A DNA stretch of 6,581 nt from an uncultured Clostridia bacterium (lineage in GTDB: Bacteria; Bacillota; Clostridia; Oscillospirales; CAG-272), in NCBI GenBank assembly GCA_946055715.1, contig CAMGGT010000054.1, positions 1 through 6,581 of the forward strand. Reading direction: 5' to 3'. The notes under the pieces were generated by a model that saw only the letters and a program-made list of their open reading frames with translations, was not told the DNA's origin and searched no databases. Of this stretch, positions 1-4,674 are shown one piece after another. The position numbers were made by a program, and so were the translations under genes. Numbering within the stretch: position 1 is the first letter of the stretch; each line of letters begins with the position of its first letter.

Positions 1-86
1 GGTTCGGGAAATCTTTGCCGGGGTCGTGGGAACGGCACTGCCGGTGGGGGTAGGTTCCTATGCCCGGCAGGGCCTTGTCAGCGCCG
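1..86. other. Non-OadA sequence joined to the broken oadA
   Basis: These bases replace what should be the continuation of the oxaloacetate decarboxylase alpha gene, which runs leftward from 221. Translation of the minus strand in all three frames gives nothing like the expected Trp-Gly-Gly-Ala-Thr-Phe-Asp continuation. Two frames stay open. On the plus strand, from base 2, there is a frame beginning VREIFAGVVGTALPVG. On the minus strand, from about 91 downward, there is a frame ending in HRQCRSHDPGKDFPN, whose His...Asp-Pro-Gly...Phe-Pro pattern faintly recalls the end of Amidase_2 (peptidoglycan amidase) domains. That resemblance is weak and I do not name a gene from it. The segment may be the far side of a genuine rearrangement or a chimeric contig end. 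Confidence 0.55.
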
Positions 87-221
87 AGCATCCAGTGAAT
101 GATAGCCCACCTCATCCATTTTTTCCAGGATGGGCAGCATTTCCTCGGTCGTCATGCGGGTGGCGGCCAGGGACTGGTGCGCGTCCCGCAGCACCGTTTC
201 GGTAATCAGTACTTTAGACAT
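78..221 (-). pseudogene. oadA: Oxaloacetate decarboxylase alpha / pyruvate carboxylase B-type carboxyltransferase, 5' fragment only
   Basis: The start ATG at 221-219 is preceded by an AAAGGA ribosome site. The 47-residue product begins MSKVLITETVLRDAHQSLAA and continues through TRMTTEEMLPILEKMDEVGYHSLDA, which is the highly conserved N-terminus of the OadA/PycB/transcarboxylase 5S TIM-barrel carboxyltransferase. It includes the RDAHQS motif (Asp13, His15, Gln16) that starts the metal-binding active site. After Ala45 the family expects Trp-Gly-Gly-Ala-Thr-Phe; here it reads Arg-Arg-stop at 78. A full protein is about 450-600 residues, so over 90 percent is missing. The gene is last in the pump operon, 21 bases after the beta subunit. 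As drawn it cannot be functional, but the cause could be either a real deletion or insertion, or an assembly chimera at the window edge. Confidence 0.85.
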
Positions 222-242
222 ATTTCGCATCCTTTCAAGAAC

Positions 243-1469
243 TTAGGCAAACCACATCAGAAACACGCCCGCGGCCACGGCAGAACCGATGACCCCGGCC
301 ACATTCGGCCCCATGGCATGCATGAGCAAAAAGTTGGCAGGGTTCTCTTTGCGGCCCACATCCTGTGCGACGCGCGCGGCCATGGGCACGGCAGAAACAC
401 CGGCAGAACCGATGAGGGGATTGATCTTTCCCTTGGTGAGAAAGCACATCAGCTTGGCAAACAAAAGCCCGCCGCAGGTGGAGAGGATAAAGGCACACAG
501 GCCGAGAGCGATGATCATCAGCGTTTTCCAATCCAAAAACGAGGCGGCGTTTGCGGTGGCGCCCACCGACACACCGAGAAAGATCGTGACAATGTTGCAC
601 AACTCATTCTGTGCCGTTTTGGAGAGGCGCTCTGTCACCCCCGACACATTGAAGAGGTTGCCCAGCATCAGAAAGCCGATGAGGGGTGCGGCATCCGGCA
701 CAAAGAACACCACAAGCAGGGTGGTCAGAATCGGAAACAGCACCTTTTCCAGCCGGCTCACGGGGCGCTGGTTATGCATTTCGATCATGCGTTCCTTTTT
801 GGTGGTCAGCAACTTCATGCAGGGGGGCTGGATCATGGGGATCAGCGCCATATAACTGTAGGCGGCAATGGCGATCGCGCCCAGCAACTGCGGTGCCAGT
901 TGCTTTGTCACCGTGATGGCGGTGGGGCCGTCTGCTCCGCCGATGATGCCGATGGCGGCTGCCTCTTCCGGCGAAAAGCCGAGCAGAAGTGCACCGAAGA
1001 AGGCGGCAAACACGCCAAACTGTGCGGCCGCACCCAGCAGCAGAGACTTAGGGTTGGCCAAAAGCGGCGTAAAGTCGGTCATGGCCCCCACACCCATAAA
1101 GATGAGGGAAGGGTAGATGCCCAGTTTGACACCCAGATACAGAATATCTACCAGACCACCTTCGCTGAGCACTTCCTGTACCATCAGCCCCAGCGGGACA
1201 TGTTGTCCTTCGAGAATGAGCCCCTTTGCGATGTAATACTCGTCATAGAAGAGATCAGAGTGCATCAGCCCCGCGCCCGGCAGATTGGCAAGAAACATGC
1301 CGAAAGCGATGGGGAGCAAGAGCAACGGTTCAAACTTCTTGACGACGGCCAGGTAGACCAGCACGCCGATGATGACATACATAATCAGCGTTTTGTACCA
1401 TTCCGGATCGGCAAATAAGTTGGCAAACCCGGTGCTTTCGACAAAACGCTGCAACATTTGCAGAATCAT
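243..1469 (-). CDS. oadB: Sodium-pumping decarboxylase membrane subunit beta
   Basis: This 408-residue polytopic membrane protein belongs to the OadB/MmdB/GcdB family. It decarboxylates carboxybiotin and couples this to Na+ export across the cytoplasmic membrane. Hydrophobic helices run through the protein, broken by the signature GGADGPTAIT (Asp180) in the middle and NPLIGSAGVSAVPMAAR (350-366) near the end. Asp180, Tyr206, Asn350, Gly354, Ser359 and Arg366 match the functional residues of Klebsiella OadB (Asp203, Tyr229, Asn373, Gly377, Ser382, Arg389) at one constant offset of 23, so all ion-path residues I can align are present. Length is normal for the shorter form. The ATG at 1469 has a GGGAGG ribosome site, 16 bases after the biotin carrier stop. 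Substrate specificity is set by the partner carboxyltransferase, so the name oadB is by family; mmdB or gcdB would fit equally. Confidence 0.95.
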   Translation of the reverse strand: MILQMLQRFVESTGFANLFADPEWYKTLIMYVIIGVLVYLAVVKKFEPLLLLPIAFGMFLANLPGAGLMHSDLFYDEYYIAKGLILEGQHVPLGLMVQEVLSEGGLVDILYLGVKLGIYPSLIFMGVGAMTDFTPLLANPKSLLLGAAAQFGVFAAFFGALLLGFSPEEAAAIGIIGGADGPTAITVTKQLAPQLLGAIAIAAYSYMALIPMIQPPCMKLLTTKKERMIEMHNQRPVSRLEKVLFPILTTLLVVFFVPDAAPLIGFLMLGNLFNVSGVTERLSKTAQNELCNIVTIFLGVSVGATANAASFLDWKTLMIIALGLCAFILSTCGGLLFAKLMCFLTKGKINPLIGSAGVSAVPMAARVAQDVGRKENPANFLLMHAMGPNVAGVIGSAVAAGVFLMWFA

Positions 1470-1485
1470 ACAGGAAAGCCTCCCG

Positions 1486-1869
1486 TCAGCCGATCACAGC
1501 CAGCGTGTCGCCTGCCTGAACGGTAGCGCCCTTCTGCACGGGAAGGGCAACGATCTTGCCATCGCAGGGGGCGGGAATGTCGTTTTCCATTTTCATGGCT
1601 TCCAGCACCAGAACGGTATCGCCCTTTTTGACGGTCTGCCCCATGGTGACTTTCACATCCAGAATGTTGCCGGGCATCGGGCTGGTCACATTTGTGCCTG
1701 CCACATTGGCGGCAGGTGCGGCTGCGGGTGCAGGGGTCGCGGCGGGAGCTGCCGCAGGGGCAGAAGCGGCGGCAGGTGCGGGTGCGGCCGCAGGGGCGGC
1801 ACCTCCGGCCATTTCTTCCACGGTCACTTCATATACTTTTCCGTTGACGGTAATTCTCAGATTTTTCAT
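1486..1869 (-). CDS. Biotin carboxyl carrier protein of decarboxylase complex
   Basis: This 127-residue protein is the swinging arm that carries CO2 as carboxybiotin between the cytoplasmic carboxyltransferase and the membrane beta subunit. Residues 1-20 (MKNLRITVNGKVYEVTVEEM) are the usual N-terminal strand pair. Residues 21-57 are an Ala/Pro linker with a repeating Ala-Pro pattern, typical of the flexible hinge. Residues 60-127 form the biotinyl/lipoyl domain with the biotinylation motif EAMKMEN, where Lys93 is the modified residue. It matches the gamma chain of methylmalonyl-CoA decarboxylase (MmdC), glutaconyl-CoA decarboxylase (GcdC) and transcarboxylase 1.3S in layout. The ATG at 1869 follows a GAGAGG ribosome site and lies 13 bases after the OadG-like gene. 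Being the only biotin protein in the operon, it probably serves both carboxyltransferases. A biotin ligase is needed from elsewhere in the genome. Confidence 0.95.
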   Translation of the reverse strand: MKNLRITVNGKVYEVTVEEMAGGAAPAAAPAPAAASAPAAAPAATPAPAAAPAANVAGTNVTSPMPGNILDVKVTMGQTVKKGDTVLVLEAMKMENDIPAPCDGKIVALPVQKGATVQAGDTLAVIG

Positions 1870-1882
1870 TATATTCTACCTC

Positions 1883-2221
1883 TCAATGTATTCTTTTGAA
1901 AGAAACAGCGCGGAACTTGCTTTGTGGGGCGCTTTCCTCAGCGGCATAGATGGCCGCGGCGATCACGGCGGCAATCTCGTCTTCATCCCCTGCGGGGGCA
2001 ACGGTCGTAACGGGGGCGGGTGCGGCAACGGCATCGGCTTCTTTTTTGGCTTTTGTCTTGTCGCCGCGGTGCAGCAGATAGTGCAACAGTTCAAGAGACA
2101 GCCACAGAATCGTCAGCACAAGAAACACCGTAAGCATGCCGATGAAAACCACTTGCCCGCCGTACACAAGCTTTTCGGCGTATGTTTCGGGGTTGGTCGT
2201 GGCATCCAGTAAGAAATTCAT
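1883..2221 (-). CDS. Sodium-pump decarboxylase small membrane subunit (OadG/MmdD-like)
   Basis: This 112-residue protein has one strong transmembrane segment (about residues 21-50), followed by a basic stretch, an Ala/Pro/acidic linker (62-80) and a C-terminal patch, DEDEIAAVIAAAIYAAEE then SKFRAVSFKRI, that is characteristic of OadG-family proteins in Firmicutes. Family members (OadG, MmdD, GcdD) stabilise the complex by tying the soluble carboxyltransferase to the membrane beta subunit. The start at 2221 is supported by a GGTGAG ribosome site placed immediately after the TGA of the upstream carboxyltransferase; the two genes are 9 bases apart, so translation is probably coupled. No His-rich zinc tail like that of Klebsiella OadG is seen, which favours the MmdD-like type. 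Function rests on family features and operon position. Confidence 0.88.
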   Translation of the reverse strand: MNFLLDATTNPETYAEKLVYGGQVVFIGMLTVFLVLTILWLSLELLHYLLHRGDKTKAKKEADAVAAPAPVTTVAPAGDEDEIAAVIAAAIYAAEESAPQSKFRAVSFKRIH

Positions 2222-2230
2222 CTTCTCACC

Positions 2231-3634
2231 TCACAGTATGTCCACGGTGTGGCGTTTGGCAACCGGGCCTTCTCCGCGGAGCATATACAGGGCAGAGCAA
2301 ACGCGCGCGCGAACTTCTTCTGTGTCGATGATGTCATCCACCTCGCCATAGGCCGCGGCACAGAGAGCGGAAGAATGTTCTTCGACCCACTGCTTTTCCA
2401 GCGCCAGACGGCTTTCGGGAGAGGTGACTTTGTCGTTCTGCGCAAAGGCAACCGCCGCATCCGCGGCAAGAATGCCCACCTCGGCCTGCGGCAGGGCATA
2501 CACCAGGTCTGCCCCCACGGCCTTGGAGCCAAGCAGAATATAGGCGGCGCCGATGGCGCGACCGCACAGCAGGGTGATCATGGGAATGTCTGCCTCTGCA
2601 TACGAGCGGGCAAGACGGGCAAGTTCGGCCGAGAAGAGGGGTTCGTTTGCGGCATCGGCGGCAACGCCCTTCGCGTCCACAAGCGTGACAAGGGGCAGGT
2701 CATAGGCATCGCACAGAGACACAAATCGAGCGGCGCGCCGGGCATCTGCGGCGGTCAGCTTGCCCTCGCTTTGCTGAGGGTCGCTTGCGAGAATACCGCA
2801 ACGCACACCGCCCACTGAGGCAAGGCAGGTATAAACGCCGCTTTCCTTGGCATGGTAAACTTCCAGCACGCTACCCGCGTCTGAAAGTGCAGTTGCACGG
2901 CCGACGGCATTCGTTTGCCATTGGGCTTCGCTTACGGCGCGGTTGGGGTCGTCTGCGGGGGTGCGCTCGTCTGCCGCCTCATCACACACGGCGGGGAGGT
3001 GGGCCAGCAAAGCGCGTATGTAGGCAAGGCAGGTCTCTGTCATTCCGCTTTCGGAAAGCAGAGCATTCTGCGCGTCTGCCACACCCGTGAGGGTAGGGGA
3101 TGACACATAGAGTTCTGCGTTTTCGGTTGATACAACAAAATCAAACATCGCGGCAACCGATGCCAGCACACCTGTGCAGGGTCCGTCGATCAGGGCGATC
3201 TGAGGCACAGCCCCCGAGGCCTCGGTCACGCAGGAAATGATCTTTCCATAGGCGGCCATGGCAGACACGCCCTCATATACCGACGCGCCGCAACTGTCAA
3301 AGATGCCCACCACCGGCGCACCGTTTGAAAGGGCGAGGTGATACAGGGCCTCGATCTTGGCCGCGTGATTTTCGTCAATGGCGCCGCCCAGACGCGCGCC
3401 GTCCTGTGCAAAGGCGTACACAAGTGCACCGTCCACCGCGCCATACCCGGTGACGACCCCTTCCAGCGCTTCGGCGCCGGTATCTGTCATGAGGGCATTC
3501 CGTCTGACGAACACACCCGTTTCCACAAATGTGCCCTCGTCAAACAGTCGCCCGAGTTTTGCACGCGCGGCAGAGCAACCGACGGCTTCACGCGCACGGG
3601 CAATCGCTTGCTGCAAAGTGACTGTTTCTTCCAT
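2231..3634 (-). CDS. Divergent acyl-CoA carboxyltransferase subunit (MmdA/PccB/12S-like)
   Basis: This 467-residue protein has two crotonase-like carboxyltransferase halves. The N-half shows ARAKLGRLFDEGTFVE (24-38), GVVTGYGAVDG (59-69), GIFDSCGASVYEGV (110-123) and SGAVPQIALIDGPCTG (140-155). The C-half shows ARFVSLCDAYDLPLVTLVD (302-320), GRAIGAAYILLGSKAVGADLV (358-378) and a final KRHTVDIL. Family members move a carboxyl group between an acyl-CoA and biotin, for example methylmalonyl-CoA decarboxylase alpha. It is shorter than the usual 510 or so residues: the LGGA..H..SG segment expected after about residue 184 is missing, GPCAGG reads GPCTGV, VPGF reads AKGV, and KAYGGAY reads RAIGAAY. 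The acyl-CoA substrate, or even full catalytic activity, is therefore uncertain. It is the first gene of the operon; the ATG at 3634 has an AAGGAAGG ribosome site six bases upstream. Confidence 0.88.
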   Translation of the reverse strand: MEETVTLQQAIARAREAVGCSAARAKLGRLFDEGTFVETGVFVRRNALMTDTGAEALEGVVTGYGAVDGALVYAFAQDGARLGGAIDENHAAKIEALYHLALSNGAPVVGIFDSCGASVYEGVSAMAAYGKIISCVTEASGAVPQIALIDGPCTGVLASVAAMFDFVVSTENAELYVSSPTLTGVADAQNALLSESGMTETCLAYIRALLAHLPAVCDEAADERTPADDPNRAVSEAQWQTNAVGRATALSDAGSVLEVYHAKESGVYTCLASVGGVRCGILASDPQQSEGKLTAADARRAARFVSLCDAYDLPLVTLVDAKGVAADAANEPLFSAELARLARSYAEADIPMITLLCGRAIGAAYILLGSKAVGADLVYALPQAEVGILAADAAVAFAQNDKVTSPESRLALEKQWVEEHSSALCAAAYGEVDDIIDTEEVRARVCSALYMLRGEGPVAKRHTVDIL

Positions 3635-3672
3635 GATGAACCTTCCTTAGCATTACTGTTTTACGGAGTTTT

Positions 3673-3692
3673 TTTTTGGATAAATCCAAAAA
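3673..3692. repeat. AT-rich palindrome in decarboxylase leader
   Basis: A nine-base arm, TTTTTGGAT, is mirrored by ATCCAAAAA around a two-base centre (AA). It lies about 17-36 bases into the predicted 5' leader of the decarboxylase operon, between promoter and ribosome site. It is not followed by a T-run in the leftward direction and so is not a normal intrinsic terminator. A regulator binding site just downstream of the start point is a possibility (inference). Confidence 0.5.
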
Positions 3693-3715
3693 CACCGCAA
3701 TCTTCACCAAATATC

Positions 3716-3744
3716 ATTTTACACAAACATTCCCCTTTTGTCAA
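3716..3744 (-). promoter_or_regulatory. Sigma-70-type promoter for decarboxylase operon
   Basis: Read on the minus strand, TTGACA (3744-3739) is followed by 17 bases and TAAAAT (3721-3716). The -35 is a perfect consensus and the -10 differs by one base. Transcription would start near 3709, leaving a leader of roughly 75 bases before the carboxyltransferase ATG at 3634. No other good promoter is seen between this operon's genes, whose gaps are only 9-21 bases, so this one probably drives the whole cluster. Confidence 0.8.
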
Positions 3745-3764
3745 CCGTCAGCCGTCAATTCGCG

Positions 3765-3780
3765 ACAAAATATTTTTTGT
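3765..3780. promoter_or_regulatory. Candidate operator palindrome between divergent promoters
   Basis: ACAAAA and TTTTGT form a perfect six-base inverted repeat around TATT. It lies between the two divergent -35 boxes (3739-3744 and 3805-3810), where one regulator could act on both operons. The same GACAAAA arm also pairs with TTTTGTC at 3736-3742, which overlaps the leftward -35. The pattern is loosely like redox-regulator (Rex-type) operators, but it lacks their TTAA core, so no regulator is named. Confidence 0.4.
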
Positions 3781-3804
3781 GGCGCATCCTTTCGGGCAAG
3801 GGAT

Positions 3805-3833
3805 TTGACAGGGGCGCAAACCTGTGGTAGAAT
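3805..3833 (+). promoter_or_regulatory. Sigma-70-type promoter for FTR-like/thioredoxin operon
   Basis: TTGACA at 3805-3810, a 17-base spacer and TAGAAT at 3828-3833. The -35 is perfect and the -10 differs from TATAAT by one base. Transcription should begin near 3840, giving a leader of about 55 bases to the GTG at 3895. Its strength suggests a constitutively expressed redox operon unless a repressor intervenes. Confidence 0.85.
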
Positions 3834-3880
3834 AGCGGCAGAAACAGGATGCGTTTCGCTGTCGGAATACAACCCATCAC

Positions 3881-3888
3881 GGAAGGAG
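3881..3888 (+). promoter_or_regulatory. Ribosome binding site that selects a GTG start
   Basis: GGAAGGAG sits six bases before GTG at 3895-3897. No ATG has comparable spacing: the next in-frame ATG is at 3925 with no ribosome site, and the upstream ATG at 3676 lies before the promoter. This decides the start of the FTR-like gene. Confidence 0.85.
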
Positions 3889-3894
3889 AAGTCG

Positions 3895-4092
3895 GTGAAG
3901 ATCAGATACAACGAAGACCGGGCAATGGTGCAGAAGATCCGGGAAGGGATACTGAAAAAAGGTGGGTATTGCCCCTGCCGTCTTGCCAAAACGGAAGATA
4001 ACCTGTGCATGTGCCGGGAGTTCAGAGAACAGATCGCAGACCCCGAATTTGAGGGATACTGCCATTGCAGATTATATTACAAGGAGAAATAA
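3895..4092 (+). CDS. Ferredoxin:thioredoxin reductase catalytic-chain-like protein, minimal form
   Basis: This 65-residue protein starts MKIRYNEDRAMVQKIREGIL (GTG read as Met) and carries three Cys-X-Cys pairs: CPC (26-28), CMC (38-40) and CHC (56-58). This is the cysteine signature of the ferredoxin:thioredoxin reductase catalytic chain, where four cysteines hold a 4Fe-4S cluster and two form the redox disulfide that receives electrons from ferredoxin and reduces thioredoxin. In plant and cyanobacterial enzymes the pairs are separated by 16 and 8 residues; here by 9 and 15. The chain is also far shorter than the roughly 110-residue plant form and no variable subunit gene is nearby. The thioredoxin gene begins 1 base after its stop, with its ribosome site inside this gene's end, which strongly supports thioredoxin as partner. 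The exact electron donor is inferred. Confidence 0.85.
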   Translation: MKIRYNEDRAMVQKIREGILKKGGYCPCRLAKTEDNLCMCREFREQIADPEFEGYCHCRLYYKEK

Positions 4093-4093
4093 T

Positions 4094-4405
4094 ATGCCTA
4101 TCCTCACGCTGACGCTTGAAAATTTTGAGGCAGAGTTGAATGCCTCTTCTCTGCCGATGGTCGTGGACTTTCATGCACAGTGGTGCGCCCCATGCAAGAT
4201 GATGGCCCCCATCATGGAGGAACTGGCCGCCGCCCATCCCGAGATCCGTTTTGCCCAATGCGATGTGGACGAATGCTACCCCATCGCTGAACATTTCGGC
4301 GTTAATGCCGTGCCCGCTTTCCTGCGGTTTGAGGGGGAAGAGGTGGTTTCGCGCACCGCCGGATACCAGTCGGGAGAAGAGCTGTTGACTGCCCTCGACT
4401 TCTGA
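4094..4405 (+). CDS. trxA: Thioredoxin with WCAPC active site
   Basis: This 103-residue single-domain thioredoxin reduces protein disulfides in the cytoplasm. The fold landmarks are present: VVDFHAQWCAPCKMMAPIMEEL (23-44), with the redox pair Cys31/Cys34 and buried Asp25, VDECYPIAEHFGVNAVPA (58-75), with the cis-proline Pro74, and the GYQSGEELL ending. The active site is WCAPC rather than the usual WCGPC; the Gly-to-Ala change sits between the cysteines and could shift redox potential or partner choice. Two additional cysteines occur at 56 and 61. The AAGGAG ribosome site (4081-4086) lies within the last codons of the FTR-like gene, so the two are co-translated. That pairing suggests reduction by ferredoxin rather than by NADPH-dependent TrxB. 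Confidence 0.95.
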   Translation: MPILTLTLENFEAELNASSLPMVVDFHAQWCAPCKMMAPIMEELAAAHPEIRFAQCDVDECYPIAEHFGVNAVPAFLRFEGEEVVSRTAGYQSGEELLTALDF

Positions 4406-4473
4406 TGCTCGGAAACCGCCCGAAAGGCAAAAGACCATTTGCAAAAGTTGTCTACTTATATAAATGAAAGCAG

Positions 4474-4499
4474 ATGGGGTTGTCGCATTAAAACCCCAT
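4474..4499 (+). terminator. Weak terminator hairpin after thioredoxin
   Basis: ATGGGGTT (4474-4481) pairs perfectly with AACCCCAT (4492-4499) around a ten-base loop, 69 bases after the thioredoxin stop. It is followed by a T-rich but interrupted stretch, so it is a moderate intrinsic terminator at best. The loop side carries GTCGCAT, the inverse of the GCGACA motif found twice more downstream. Confidence 0.6.
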
Positions 4500-4564
4500 G
4501 TGTTTCCTTGCTCTCTTTGCAACGATCACCACTATTTCTTTGCCCTTGCTATCGGTGAAGAGAA

Positions 4565-4615
4565 AAAAAGGACTGCCGCGGTGCCTATTTCTCGGCATTG
4601 CGACAGCCCCTTTTT
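4565..4615. terminator. Strong bidirectional terminator between convergent genes
   Basis: A long stem is built from AAAAAGG/CCTTTTT, CTG/CAG and CGCGGTGCC/GGCATTGCG (two G-T pairs), interrupted by small mismatches and closed by an eight-base loop (4586-4593). A run of A precedes and a run of T follows, so it has a U-tract in both directions; the leftward one is seven Ts. It sits 60 bases beyond the stop of the leftward regulator gene and 160 beyond the rightward thioredoxin gene, and should stop both transcripts. Confidence 0.8.
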
Positions 4616-4650
4616 CTCTCTTCGCCCCTGTCTTCATGCGACAGCCCCTT
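4600..4650 (+). repeat. Direct repeat GCGACAGCCCCTT, two copies
   Basis: The 13-base word occurs at 4600-4612 and 4638-4650, 38 bases apart. A near copy in inverse orientation (GCGACAACCCC on the minus strand) is in the hairpin at 4474-4499. The first copy is the right arm of the bidirectional terminator. The second pairs only over CTGTC/GACAG (4629-4633 with 4640-4644), so it may be a remnant of a second terminator of the same type. Confidence 0.7.
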
Positions 4651-4674
4651 CTTCTGTTTGCTTGGCGGGCAATG

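Noticed and set aside
99..1418. Plus-strand open frame of 439 residues
   Set aside because: It is antisense to the well-supported beta subunit, is rich in His, Gly, Gln and Arg without family motifs, and has no ribosome site; it is a shadow of the GC-rich minus-strand gene.
1703..1812. Short tandem-like GC-rich repeats (GGCGGCAGGTGCGG pattern)
   Set aside because: They are explained by codons of the Ala/Pro hinge in the biotin carrier protein and have no separate role visible.
1556..2212. Plus-strand open frame with Gly/Ala-rich tract
   Set aside because: The tract is the reverse reading of the biotin carrier's Ala/Pro linker; both minus-strand genes here have motifs and ribosome sites.
3676..3894. 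Upstream extension of the FTR-like gene to an ATG at 3676
   Set aside because: It would start before the promoter at 3805-3833, lacks a ribosome site and adds residues not seen in the family; the GTG at 3895 has an ideal ribosome site.
4439..4464. Possible plus-strand promoter (TTGCAA ... TATAAA) after thioredoxin
   Set aside because: The spacer is only about 14 bases and no gene follows on that strand.
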